A stretch of DNA of 64,000 nucleotides from Amarobacter sp035326025 (GCA_035326025.1 DAOKYT010000005.1:1-64000); one strand, 5' to 3'. Shown: positions 1 through 7,834, counted from the stretch's first letter. Numbers and translations are program-made. The notes: a model not told the origin generated them from the letters alone.

Positions 1-2
1 TG

Positions 3-182
3 ATCGCGGTACACGAGCAGGACCGCCGCTGCCAGATGATCACCCTCGACCCGGACACGGGCGAATCGGCGCCCGCGGTACTGAAAGCGGCTGGCGAGCT
101 GAACGGCGTGTACGCCGGGGTATACGGGTCGGTGCTGGTGCCGGGCGAGGTGGCGGTGGGCGACGAGATCGCCATCGCATAG
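3..182 (+). CDS. MOSC domain protein, C-terminal fragment
   Basis: The first 59 codons visible in the window are the 3' end of a gene whose start lies upstream of base 1; the stop is the TAG at 180-182. The peptide RCQMITLDPDTGE followed by VYGSVLVPGEVAVGDEI is the closing part of a MOSC beta-barrel. MOSC proteins are related to the C-terminal domain of molybdenum-cofactor sulfurase and to YiiM/YcbX, which handle sulfur or N-hydroxylated substrates. The catalytic cysteine of MOSC lies further N-terminal and cannot be seen here, so activity cannot be judged. Confidence 0.72.
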   Translation: MAVHEQDRRCQMITLDPDTGESAPAVLKAAGELNGVYAGVYGSVLVPGEVAVGDEIAIA

Positions 183-227
183 CGGCAAGCGACCGCCCGG
201 CGAGCTGCGGGCACGTTATGGGCCGTC

Positions 228-812
228 TTACATGCCGCGCGCGATCCCGTCCCACGTGATGAACTGCCGGATTTGCGCCGCGTGTTCGGTCGTGTGCCCC
301 AGGAGGCCGGTAATGACCCATGCGTGCGGCTGGCCGCGGTAGCGGTGAGCCGGTGGCAGCGGTGTCGCGGCCTTCTCGTCGGTCAGACCCGCCAGCGTGG
401 TCTGTGCCCGCTGGCGGCAGTAGTCCGCGTACGCGAGCAGCTCCGCCCGCGACCACGGCGCCGGCAAGTTCGTGAGGTCCCGCCAATGCGGGTGCCCGGC
501 GAACGGCGGCGGCGGGGTCCACGGACCGAATTCGCCGTTCAGGTCGTAGTCGACGGATTCGAGCGCGTGCCACGCCACGCTCCACGGAGCCGCCCACCGC
601 TCGACCCATCGCTGGGCCAGGACGCGGCGCTCGGCGGGGTCGGTGATGGGGTTCCAGTCCGGGCCCAGGAACTGGCGATCGGGCTCCGGGACCGGGACCC
701 GCCACATGGCCGTTTCCCACAGCTCATCCGCGCAGTCCCGCACCGCCCCGGCCAGCAGGTCGAGGGCCTGGTCGATGCCGCGGCCGATGCTCTCCACCCA
801 GATAGACGTCAT
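228..812 (-). CDS. DinB-family protein
   Basis: A 194-residue protein with the DinB/YfiT-like four-helix-bundle signature: an N-terminal helix ending in the segment DELWE, and a C-terminal helix reading GHTTEHAAQIRQ that supplies histidines typical of the metal site. Members are cytosolic metal-binding helical bundles, some of them thiol-dependent transferases or hydrolases; this one has no assignable substrate. It ends close to the MOSC gene on the opposite strand (tail to tail, 45 bp). A second, unrelated-looking DinB protein lies at 36779-37318. Function beyond the fold is unknown. Confidence 0.7.
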   Translation of the reverse strand: MTSIWVESIGRGIDQALDLLAGAVRDCADELWETAMWRVPVPEPDRQFLGPDWNPITDPAERRVLAQRWVERWAAPWSVAWHALESVDYDLNGEFGPWTPPPPFAGHPHWRDLTNLPAPWSRAELLAYADYCRQRAQTTLAGLTDEKAATPLPPAHRYRGQPHAWVITGLLGHTTEHAAQIRQFITWDGIARGM

Positions 813-976
813 AGGCCGTGACGGTACGCCCGGTGGGGCCTGGTGCTCAAGGGTGGCGCGCCCGCACGCCAGTCGGACTTAAGTCACGGCGCGAATGGGC
901 GGGCGTAGGCGACGCTGTCCTGCAAACACCTGCGGCGCCGGGACGATCCGCGCCGTTCGCGCACGGAGGGCCAGGG

Positions 977-1444
977 ATGAGCAGCTTTGTGGTCGGGCAA
1001 GTGCTGGAACACGATCACCATGAGATTGACGCGGAGTTCGCGCGGTTCAGGGAGGGGCTGGAGCGGGGCGAATGGCTCGGCGAACCGTTCCAGCACGCCG
1101 CCGAGGCGCTGCGCCACCACATCTATGTGGAAGAGGAGGCACTGTTCCCCGTCCTGCGCGTCGGCGGGATGGTGGCGCCCGTGTTCGTCATGCTGCGGGA
1201 GCACGCCGAGATCTGGCAGGCGCTCGACGCCATGGACGCCGAGGTGGGGCGGGACCCCACGCGCGCCGTCGCCGCGATGGCAACGATGACCTCGGTGCTC
1301 GGGCCGCACAACAGCAAGGAGGAGCAAATCCTCTATCCGGCCAGCGGCCAGGTGCTGGACCCGGAGGCAACCGAGGCGATCCGGCTGGTGTTCGAAGAGG
1401 GCAAGCGGCCGGAGGGTTGGCTTCCGGCCAATCTGCGCCGGTAG
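977..1444 (+). CDS. Hemerythrin HHE domain protein
   Basis: A 155-residue cytosolic protein. The start is the ATG at 977, preceded by GGAGGG at 965-970; the frame is open further upstream but without a better start. The hemerythrin-like iron ligands are visible as EHDHHEID near residue 11, HHIYVEEE around residues 47-54, a REHAEIW segment, and HNSKEEQILYP near residue 116. Such HHE proteins bind a di-iron centre and act in oxygen, NO or iron sensing or storage; the exact role here is not determined. It is the last intact gene before the degraded mobile region and the scaffold gap. Confidence 0.85.
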   Translation: MSSFVVGQVLEHDHHEIDAEFARFREGLERGEWLGEPFQHAAEALRHHIYVEEEALFPVLRVGGMVAPVFVMLREHAEIWQALDAMDAEVGRDPTRAVAAMATMTSVLGPHNSKEEQILYPASGQVLDPEATEAIRLVFEEGKRPEGWLPANLRR

Positions 1445-1492
1445 CGGTAGCTGTCCAAGAGCACAGCCACCCGGAGGGACCGGCGGCTGAGG

Positions 1493-1560
1493 AACTGCGC
1501 CGATGTCCTTGACGCAGCACAGGAACGGGCCGCGAGTCACATGATTCCCCTGTTCCACGG
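1493..1560 (+). pseudogene. Tyrosine recombinase C-terminal remnant (first copy)
   Basis: Reading in the frame that begins AAC at 1493 gives a peptide ADVLDAAQERAASHM followed by LFHG, which resembles the extreme C-terminus of phage-type tyrosine integrases (after the catalytic Tyr). It has no start, runs directly into the N gap and ends in the same bases (ctgttccacgg) that close the second remnant at 2599-2733. I infer that the scaffold gap sits in repeated integrase sequence. The match is short, so this is a tentative call. Confidence 0.45.
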
Positions 1561-1590
1561 NNNNNNNNNNNNNNNNNNNNNNNNNNNNNN
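1561..1590. other. Assembly gap (30 N)
   Basis: Thirty consecutive N separate two contigs. The bases to the left are an integrase-like C-terminus; those to the right are the 3' part of a minus-strand gene. The real distance and content across the gap are unknown, so gene order across it should not be over-interpreted. Confidence 0.99.
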
Positions 1591-1825
1591 AGCTGCCCGG
1601 GGCGTCGTGCCTTTCGGCCGCGACTTCGCGGAAATGGCCCACCTCACAGGTTAACCGCACCGTTGCGCCCATGATCTCGATGTAGCTCCCGTGGTCGAAC
1701 GGACTTCCGCAAACCTCACAGGGAAACCCTGAATCCAAGAGCCAGGATTCCACCAGGGTGCCGTCGTCATTGAAGCGCTGAAGTTGAACCCGGCCATCTT
1801 TCAGTGGCTGAAACTTGAACGACAC
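1591..1825 (-). CDS. Hypothetical zinc-ribbon-like protein, 3' truncated by the gap
   Basis: The GTG at 1825 has GGAGGG eight bases upstream, which decides the start; 78 residues are readable before the N gap. The protein has CEVC at residues 36-39 and CEVGH at residues 60-64, a CXXC...CXXXH arrangement that could hold zinc. The remainder is short beta-rich sequence with no family I recognise. It follows the frameshifted membrane gene by 47 bp on the same strand, so the two may be co-transcribed. It lies in the degraded region beside tmRNA and is probably accessory DNA. Confidence 0.5.
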
Positions 1826-1872
1826 GGATGATCCCTCCGAGACGAATGCGGCCACGGGGTGACCAAAAGGAG

Positions 1873-2446
1873 TCACATCTTCGGTACGTAAACCCAACCG
1901 GTGTCCTGCTCTTGGAGAGTCGCATCGGTCCATGTGAGACGCATCGCGTAATGGTTGGCTCGCTGACCGTCGAAGGGGAAATCCACCGGCCATTCGACAT
2001 CGGCTGAGTTACGCCAACCCTCACGCATCGCGACATCCTCCCCGGCCCCCAATCGTCGCGAAGCTAGTGTTCACATCCCTGTTGTCGAACCGGTAGGCAA
2101 CCACGTTCGAAGCCGGGGCCGGGCCGTGATTCTGGACGACAAGGCCACGGGATCCGCTCCAATGCTTCAAACGAACGTCGGACCGCTGGCGCGCGGCAAG
2201 TTCCTGCTCTGCTAGCTCGACGCTTCTCGTGGCTGCGCGGGCGGCTTCTCCGGCCGCCGCAGCGGAGTCTTTGGAGTCCTTAGCCGCGTCTTCCGCGATG
2301 GCCGTTTGCCGCTCCGCAGCAGCCGCACTCCGCTCCGCAGCATCCGCACTCCGCTTGGTTTCTTGCCTCTGCCACAGAGCGATCAATGCACTAAGAAACG
2401 AAACCACCAGCGCCAAGTAAGCGATCAACGTGCTGATATTGCCCAT
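1873..2446 (-). pseudogene. Membrane-anchored coiled-coil protein, frameshifted
   Basis: From the ATG at 2446 (a GTG at 2464 is also possible) the product has one N-terminal membrane segment (residues about 5-26), a long Ala/Glu-rich coiled coil (about 28-85) and a C-terminal beta domain beginning RGLVVQNHGPAPA. The frame stops at 2021-2023, but removing one base from the C5 run at 2046-2050 joins it to a second frame (stop 1873-1875) that continues the same domain, reading IGAGEDVAMREGW at the join and ending GWVYVPKM. The downstream piece also has its own ATG at 2028. The frameshift is either a true mutation or a homopolymer error. The architecture (one helix, coiled coil, beta sandwich) is common in uncharacterised accessory proteins; function unknown. 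Confidence 0.6.
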
Positions 2447-2598
2447 GAACGCGGACTTTACCACGCCGAACGCCGCAGGTTACTCCAGTTACCGCTGTTC
2501 CTCGCACCAGGTATCCAGCGTGATCCGCCCGGCAAGCAGCTTCACGGTCGACTGGTGTTCCTCCCGGTTGTGAGGCGGGGCGGCCGTGGCAGGGCGCT

Positions 2599-2733
2599 GG
2601 TATCCCCGTGAAGGTCGTCAGCGAAATGTTGGGCCATGCCGACGTGACGACGACCTTGAGGATCATCGCGCACGTCATCGAAGGCGATCAGCAGCAGGCC
2701 ACTGCGTACATGGATCGTCTGTTCCACGGGTAA
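2599..2733 (+). pseudogene. Tyrosine recombinase (integrase) C-terminal remnant
   Basis: Forty-four codons ending in TAA at 2731-2733 read GIPVKVVSEMLGHAD then VTTTLRI and end MDRLFHG, the standard last third of a phage-type tyrosine recombinase catalytic domain. The LGH histidine is present, but the catalytic tyrosine (normally in the motif R-I-Y-A-H-V) is isoleucine here, and nothing upstream in this frame encodes the rest of the enzyme. It is therefore a dead fragment. It lies about 490 bp from the 3' end of tmRNA, a classic integration site. Confidence 0.8.
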
Positions 2734-2740
2734 ACCGGCA

Positions 2741-3214
2741 CTAGCCGGGACCAGTCCACGTGATTTCTTGAGTGCCCGAAAGGTATCGGCCGGTGGCGCG
2801 TACCTGAATGCGCCCCTCGTCCCAGACTAGGACCGTGCACGGCCAGTCACCGATGTTCGCGAGGACCCAACTGACTCCGACTTCGCTGGCTTCGACGGCT
2901 CGGACGATGTCGATCGAGGAATCCAAGACCATTTCAATCATCACGCTCTCGAAGCCATTGGGACTTAGCTCGACGAACGCGTCCAGAACGCCGGGCCGCC
3001 TCCGCAGAGTTTTCTGCAGAGCCGCCAACTGCGGGTCAGGGCAATCAATCCATGATGGACCTACCCGGCGATAGAGCACTTTCCGAACCGGGTATAGGAT
3101 GAACCGTCGTGCGATACCCACGATGCGTGTGCCCCCAACCGGGAAGATAGACGGACGGTAAGGGGGGTCAAACTGGGGGTCAACTGGTCGGGAAAACCTC
3201 CCGGCCAGATTCAT
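2741..3214 (-). CDS. Hypothetical protein
   Basis: A 157-codon frame starting at the ATG at 3214, only a few bases from the tmRNA 3' end. The C-terminal half is protein-like (segments such as VLDAFVELSPNGFES, VGVSWVLANIGDW and TVLVWDEGRIQVR), while the first 40 residues look less convincing, so the true start may be internal. I recognise no family. The region has lower GC than the core genes and belongs to the presumed mobile segment between tmRNA and the hemerythrin gene. Confidence 0.42.
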   Translation of the reverse strand: MNLAGRFSRPVDPQFDPPYRPSIFPVGGTRIVGIARRFILYPVRKVLYRRVGPSWIDCPDPQLAALQKTLRRRPGVLDAFVELSPNGFESVMIEMVLDSSIDIVRAVEASEVGVSWVLANIGDWPCTVLVWDEGRIQVRATGRYLSGTQEITWTGPG

Positions 3215-3218
3215 TTCA

Positions 3219-3584
3219 TGGTGGAGACGCGGGAGAGTTGAACTCCCGGTCCAGCGAAGGTCGGCTCCGGATTGTCCTACAGGCTTTCCCACCGATGGGG
3301 GTCTCGCTAACAGACTGCGATGGTGGTCCTCACGTCCGTCAGCCAGCCGATGAGTCTTTCGCGAGCGCTATCGGCGTGAGCTCGCGGCATCCTGGCTTTT
3401 GCGATGCCCCTTCCCGACGCTACCAGGCCGGGCTTCGGGAGGGACAGCCTCTACTGGGTGTTAAGCAGCGAGTGCGAGTTGGCGATTATTGCCATTTGTT
3501 TTTGGCCGCCTGATTTACGAGGGTGACGCCCAACCTCGGCCTGCTATCCGGCTACCTGGCTCCCTGTCGATTCCCTTCGTCCCC
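3219..3584 (-). ncRNA. ssrA: Transfer-messenger RNA (tmRNA)
   Basis: On the minus strand the RNA starts GGGGACG at 3584 and ends CGTCTCC-ACCA at 3219. These ends pair as a 7-bp acceptor stem with one G-U. The 3' arm contains a T-loop-like stem (GGGAG TTCAACT CTCCC), and the 5' arm carries the tmRNA-like GGGAATCGACAGGG. An internal reading frame ends NGNNRQLALAA and TAA (tag stop at 3461-3463), the degradation tag recognised by ClpXP-type proteases. The length, 366 nt, is normal. The resume codon is not obvious: in the LALAA frame the upstream codons are cgg-cca-aaa-aca, not the usual Ala or Gly. It rescues stalled ribosomes with SmpB, whose gene is immediately upstream. Confidence 0.93.
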
Positions 3585-3597
3585 GTGTGATGCACCT

Positions 3598-3628
3598 ACT
3601 ATAGCACACCTGTTCGCACCCGCGTCAC
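3598..3628 (-). promoter_or_regulatory. Probable tmRNA promoter
   Basis: On the minus strand a TATAGT box (3603-3598) lies 13 nt before the tmRNA 5' end. A weak GTGACG (3628-3623) sits 19 nt further upstream and overlaps the last codons of smpB. The -10 is convincing, the -35 is not. Confidence 0.5.
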
Positions 3629-4077
3629 TACCCTCGCCTCACCGCGCGCTGCATGTCCATCCGCTGATCTTCCTCTTTCAGCTTCTGCCGCTTGTCATAA
3701 TGCTTGAGACCGCGCCCCACACCCAGCTCCACCTTTGCCTTGCCCCGCTTGAAGTAGATCGCCAGGGGGATCAGCGTGAGCCCTTTGCCCGCCATCATCT
3801 CCTCGATCTTGCGGATCTCCTTCTTGTGCAGGAGCAGCTTGCGGTCGCGGGCCGGGTTGTGGCTCGCGTAGCCGGCGTTCGCGTACGGTGCGATGTGCGC
3901 ATCCTGGAGCCACACCTCGCCATCCTTGATCCGCGCGTACGATCCCTGCAGTTGCACCTTGTGCTCGCGCACGGACTTGATCTCGCTCCCGGTCAGCGCG
4001 ATGCCCGCCTCGAACTTCGCGAGGAATTCGTAGTCGTGGCGCGCCCGCCGGTTCTGGGCAACAGTCGAATCAGCCAT
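3628..4077 (-). CDS. smpB: SsrA-binding protein SmpB
   Basis: A 149-residue protein, the usual SmpB length. It binds the tRNA-like end of tmRNA and brings it to stalled ribosomes for trans-translation. Visible family features are the N-terminal NRRARHDYEF, TGSEIKSVREH near residue 30, LQDAHIAPY, NPARDRKLLLHKKEI in the middle, and the basic C-terminal tail (KRQKLKEEDQ) that enters the mRNA channel. It sits 43 bp upstream of tmRNA on the same strand and downstream of a C-terminal processing protease, with a strong hairpin between protease and smpB. Confidence 0.97.
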   Translation of the reverse strand: MADSTVAQNRRARHDYEFLAKFEAGIALTGSEIKSVREHKVQLQGSYARIKDGEVWLQDAHIAPYANAGYASHNPARDRKLLLHKKEIRKIEEMMAGKGLTLIPLAIYFKRGKAKVELGVGRGLKHYDKRQKLKEEDQRMDMQRAVRRG

Positions 4078-4092
4078 ATGCGTGAATGCAGA

Positions 4093-4120
4093 GCGGCCCC
4101 GACGTTACGGTCGGGGCCGC
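4093..4120 (-). terminator. Hairpin between protease gene and smpB
   Basis: A perfect 11-bp GC-rich stem (4093-4103 with 4110-4120, six-base loop) lies in the 72-bp gap between the two minus-strand genes. There is no T-run after it, so it may be an inefficient terminator or an mRNA-processing/stability hairpin separating the two reading frames. Confidence 0.5.
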
Positions 4121-4149
4121 GAAGGTCTCCTCCCAGTGTACGGCTTCGT

Positions 4150-5466
4150 TTACTTTCCTTGCAGGACCTCGATCGCCGTGAACAGCTGGATGTCGCCCTG
4201 ATCGAGGTATTCGTCGTAGGTCATGGGCACTTCGATGTCGGGTTTCACGCCGAGCCCTTCGATCTGTTCCCCGTTCGGGGTCAGCCATCGGCCGACGGAG
4301 AGGTAGAGCGCCCCGCATCCATCCGGGTCGCCGCAGTTCTTCAGCTCCTGGAGCTGGTTCACGGTGCCCTTGCCGAAGCTCCGGACGCCGACGATCTGCC
4401 CCCGGCCGTTGTCGCGGAGCGCCGCGGCAAGCACCTCGGCGCCGCTGGCGCTGCCCGCGTCGGTCAGGATGACCAGCGGGATTTCCGTTGCGATGCCGCC
4501 CTGGCGCGCCGACCAGGACTGCGTCTTTCCGTCGGCATCCACCTCGGAGATGATCACGCCCTGGTCCAGGAACTCGTCCGCCACCTCGACGGTCGCCTGC
4601 AGGAGGCCGCCCGGGTTGCCGCGCAGGTCGACGATCAGGCCGATGTACCCCTGCTTTTCGACCTCGCCCAGCTTTGTCTTGAGCTCGGACACGGTCCGGT
4701 CGTGGAACTGGGAGATGTTCACATAACCGATGTCGGTGACCGGGTTGCCATCACGGCCGACCAGGGCCGTGCCGCTCTCGCCGGGGATGACTTCGAGGTT
4801 CGGCTCCGTAAACACGCTCTCCACCGGGATTTGGCCGCGGGTGATGGTAATGGTTTCCTCCACGCCGTCGCTGTGGCGGACCTTGAGCGTGACCGGCGTG
4901 CCCTGCGGCCCACGGATGCGTTCCACGGCCTGCTCGGTCGTCCAGCCCTCCATCGACTCGCCATCGACCTCCAGGACAATGTCGCCCTGGCGGATGCCTG
5001 CCTCTTCGGCGGGAGAGTTCCGGAAGGGCGTCACGATGGTGATCTGCCCGCTCGTATCGGAGACCGATGCGCCAATGCCGTCGTAGCTCGATTCCAGGCT
5101 GAGCGCGCCGGACTTCAGCTCCGCGGGGGTCAGGTACTGGGTGTGGGAATCGTTCAGCGCCGTGATGATGCCCTGGATGGCCGCCGACCGGAGCGCCTCC
5201 TCATCGAGGGTTGCCTTATCGACGTACTCGCTCTGGAGGAGGTCGACGATCTCGTCGATGATCGCCGCTCCAACCGTGTCACCGCCCTCCTGCGCGGTGG
5301 GGTTGGCCGCCGCGGGCGGCGAGTCGCCATCCTCGTTGAGATCCTTGAGGCCCCAGCCGAGCCCGAAGGCCAGGGTGACGATGGCGAGCAGGAGGAAGAC
5401 GACGACCGCGGTCCGGGCGGCTCGCTCGCCGAGCCCCGGCCGGGGCTGTTCACGCGAGATTTCCAT
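4150..5466 (-). CDS. S41 family C-terminal processing peptidase
   Basis: A 438-residue serine protease of the CtpA/Prc family, probably anchored outside the membrane. The start is the ATG at 5466 with an AAGGA six bases upstream. A membrane segment covers residues about 20-40, a PDZ domain about 115-200, and the S41 core about 245-420. The catalytic serine is S341 in GSASGAE and the general-base lysine K366 in SFGKGTVN. The family trims or degrades proteins with nonpolar C-termini; such termini resemble the LALAA tag made by the tmRNA encoded just downstream. A functional link is only suggested by position, since this protease is extracytoplasmic and the tag is made in the cytosol. Confidence 0.93.
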   Translation of the reverse strand: MEISREQPRPGLGERAARTAVVVFLLLAIVTLAFGLGWGLKDLNEDGDSPPAAANPTAQEGGDTVGAAIIDEIVDLLQSEYVDKATLDEEALRSAAIQGIITALNDSHTQYLTPAELKSGALSLESSYDGIGASVSDTSGQITIVTPFRNSPAEEAGIRQGDIVLEVDGESMEGWTTEQAVERIRGPQGTPVTLKVRHSDGVEETITITRGQIPVESVFTEPNLEVIPGESGTALVGRDGNPVTDIGYVNISQFHDRTVSELKTKLGEVEKQGYIGLIVDLRGNPGGLLQATVEVADEFLDQGVIISEVDADGKTQSWSARQGGIATEIPLVILTDAGSASGAEVLAAALRDNGRGQIVGVRSFGKGTVNQLQELKNCGDPDGCGALYLSVGRWLTPNGEQIEGLGVKPDIEVPMTYDEYLDQGDIQLFTAIEVLQGK

Positions 5467-5549
5467 GGGAGTCCTTCGCCGCGCGGTGTGCGGCTGCGCT
5501 GAATAGTTTGAGTGTACATGCGGCGTTTCCGCCGCTTCAATTTGGCCAG

Positions 5550-6719
5550 TTACTCCCGGTTTACCTCCTGCGGTGGAAAGAACCCGGCAAACCCCGCGCC
5601 GGCGCGCACCCACGGACCACCATCAACGGCATCCGCGAGGAACACCGCATCGAGTTGGCCGTCGGCAAACGATGCCGGGATGCCATCGGTGAGCAACCGC
5701 CCGCCAAACGCGAACCAGCGCCCATCGGCCGACCATGGCCGGTGCGACAGCTGGAACTGGTCGAAGAAGCTCACCATTGTCCGGCTATCGGGCGAGAACG
5801 TGATTGGTTCCATGGCCCGGAGAAACCGCCCGCCGGGCGCGTGGAACCGCAGCTGGTAACGCCCGTCGCCGGTGTACGCCGGCACCAGTACGGCCAGCCG
5901 ATCGCCCCGCGGCGCCCACCAGTAGCCCAGCAGTGGCCCGCGGACCAGCAGCCGCGGTTCCCCGCCCTCCAGGGCGTCCACCGTGTAGAGCGCGTGGAAG
6001 ACGCCGGCTTCGGCGCCGGTGGTCACCGCCACGCTCACCTCGGCGGTCCCGGGCCGAAAGGCGAGCGCCACGCCGCCGGCGAACCGGCCCAGTTCGCGGC
6101 GGGAGGCGCCGGGCCAGGCCGACGCGAAAAGCGTCGTCCCCTCGCCGGTTGCCTCCGCGTGGACGACCGTGGTGCCATCGGGGCTGATGGCGGGAGTGCG
6201 GAAGCCTGTCGCATTCGCTGATAGCGGGAACTGGTGGCCGGTCTCCCGCTCCACCAGCGTCAGGTTCGGGCCGTGGTGCAGCACCAGGTAGCTGCCATCG
6301 GCGGCCCACGCCAGGAAGATGGGTGTGCCACCCGTCAGTGTCCTTGCCTCGGCTTCACCTGCTCGCCACAGGCGGGCAGCGAGCGTCCTCCCGGCTGGCA
6401 TGACATAAGACAACTCGCGCCCTGCCGGGTCCCAGAGGGCGTAGTGAGCGACGCGCTCGGCAATCAGTGCCGCCGGCGCGCTCAGCGACCCCGGGACGGG
6501 GACATCGCCGCCATCGACACCCTGGAGATGGAGCGCCGCGTGTGGCGCCTCGCCGCGGCCTTCGACGCGCGACAGCGCGAAGGCGGGCCGCCCGGGGCGC
6601 CAGGTGGGCCACCACCCGGTGGTGACGGCCGCTTCCACCCACGCGTCGCCTCGATTCCGCAGGACCCGGGCCACGCCGTCCGCGCCAGCGATCGCGAGAA
6701 AGTCCGAAGGTTCGGTCAT
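5550..6719 (-). CDS. Beta-propeller (TolB/WD40-like) protein
   Basis: A 389-residue protein built of repeating four-strand blades with TolB/WD40-like motifs such as AISPDGTT, AWAADGSYL, ITFSPDSRT and PWSADGRWF. It has no signal peptide and no enzyme motif, so it is probably a cytosolic scaffold or binding protein. It lies 83 bp upstream of the protease gene on the same strand and could be co-transcribed with it. The blade repeats support the fold; partner and role are unknown. Confidence 0.72.
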   Translation of the reverse strand: MTEPSDFLAIAGADGVARVLRNRGDAWVEAAVTTGWWPTWRPGRPAFALSRVEGRGEAPHAALHLQGVDGGDVPVPGSLSAPAALIAERVAHYALWDPAGRELSYVMPAGRTLAARLWRAGEAEARTLTGGTPIFLAWAADGSYLVLHHGPNLTLVERETGHQFPLSANATGFRTPAISPDGTTVVHAEATGEGTTLFASAWPGASRRELGRFAGGVALAFRPGTAEVSVAVTTGAEAGVFHALYTVDALEGGEPRLLVRGPLLGYWWAPRGDRLAVLVPAYTGDGRYQLRFHAPGGRFLRAMEPITFSPDSRTMVSFFDQFQLSHRPWSADGRWFAFGGRLLTDGIPASFADGQLDAVFLADAVDGGPWVRAGAGFAGFFPPQEVNRE

Positions 6720-7000
6720 TGCCGCGGCAGGTTATACCACAGCCCGGCGCGGCCCGAGTGGCAACTTCGCACTATATCAGTTATGCCGCGCAGAGCGGGC
6801 AGACAAGCCCACTCCATGAGGGATTCACCCCCCGGCAACCAGGGGATTCCCTTATGTCCCCTCCTGTTACCGAACCACTACGGATGCGTCACCCGGGTTG
6901 CGTTGTTCTGTCACCACGGCCCTCTGAACAATCGGTGCACCTGATCGACAACCATGTCAGACGGGTTGCCGTCGGGGTGCTTGTTCGGGGGAGCAAGAAT

Positions 7001-7771
7001 ATGCAATGGCCGTCATCTCAAGCTGGTCCCGGTCCCGCGACTGAGACACCAACCCGCCTCTCGCTCGAGGAGCAGCAGCAACTCGTGATGCAGTACGCAC
7101 CCCTGGTGCGCCGTGTCGCCCGCTCGCTGCCCCTCGAAATCCCGGGCCTCCTGGAGTTCGAGGACGCCGTCGGCTATGGCACATGTGGGCTGGTCGAAGC
7201 GGTCCGCCGGTACGACCCATCGAAGGGCACGAACTTCCATGCCTATGCCGTGCAGCGCATCCGCGGGTCCATGATCGACGCCTTCCGGCGCATGGATCGC
7301 CTCAGCCGCACAATGCGCCAGAAGGCCCGGGATGTTCAGCGCGCGCAGGGCGAACTCGAAGCCATCCTCGGGCGCACGCCAAACGACCACGAGGCCGCCG
7401 AACACCTGGGCATCAGCATCGAGCAGTATCGCGATGCCAGTTCCCACTCGCGCTGGGTTACCGTGTCGCTCGACCGCATGCTCGAGCGCGATGACGACGG
7501 CGACTCCTTCCCCGCCGCCGAGATGCCAACCGCCGACGAAGACATCGACTTCACCCGTTCGTTCGAGGAGCGCGAGTTGTACGAAGACCTTGCTCGCTCA
7601 GTCCAGGCGCTCCCCGAGCGGGAACGCCTCGTCGTCAGTCTCTATTATGTTGAGCGCCTCACGATGAAGGATATCGCGGCCGTCCTCCAGGTATCGGAAA
7701 CACGCGTGAGCCAGCTGCACGCCCAGGCGGTCAAACGTCTGCGCCGGGCGCTCCTTCGCGACGTTGCCTGA
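7001..7771 (+). CDS. Sigma-70 family factor, WhiG/FliA type
   Basis: A 256-residue sigma factor starting at the ATG at 7001 (GGGGGAG upstream). Region 2 is seen in LPLEIPGLLEFEDAVGYG and the stretch through YAVQRIRGSMIDAFRR; region 3 in RTPNDHEAAEHLGIS; region 4 in ALPERERLVVSLYYVERLTMKDIAAVLQVSETRVSQLH, whose helix-turn-helix reads the -35. This is the sigma-28 (FliA/WhiG/SigD) layout without region 1. No flagellar, chemotaxis or sporulation gene lies in the window, so the regulon is not evident; non-motile lineages use such factors for other programmes. It is followed by a strong terminator hairpin and preceded by about 280 bp in which I see no gene. Confidence 0.93.
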   Translation: MQWPSSQAGPGPATETPTRLSLEEQQQLVMQYAPLVRRVARSLPLEIPGLLEFEDAVGYGTCGLVEAVRRYDPSKGTNFHAYAVQRIRGSMIDAFRRMDRLSRTMRQKARDVQRAQGELEAILGRTPNDHEAAEHLGISIEQYRDASSHSRWVTVSLDRMLERDDDGDSFPAAEMPTADEDIDFTRSFEERELYEDLARSVQALPERERLVVSLYYVERLTMKDIAAVLQVSETRVSQLHAQAVKRLRRALLRDVA

Positions 7772-7804
7772 TGGCGCCGGCCCTCCCCGGCAAGCAGAGC
7801 GTTC

Positions 7805-7834
7805 CCGAGGCCCGGACCTGGTTCCGGGCCTCGG
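7805..7834 (+). terminator. Terminator after the sigma factor gene
   Basis: A perfect 11-bp stem (7805-7815 with 7824-7834) with an eight-base loop, followed by ccgttt, begins 33 bp after the sigma factor stop codon. Confidence 0.75.

Noticed and set aside
3523..5502. Long open frame on the plus strand opposite the S41 protease, smpB and part of tmRNA
   Set aside because: It is the antisense of clearly conserved genes and shows no family motifs; GC-rich codons leave opposite frames open.
6720..7000. Possible riboswitch upstream of the sigma factor gene
   Set aside because: There are short inverted segments (aggggattccct), but I could not fit any known riboswitch core.
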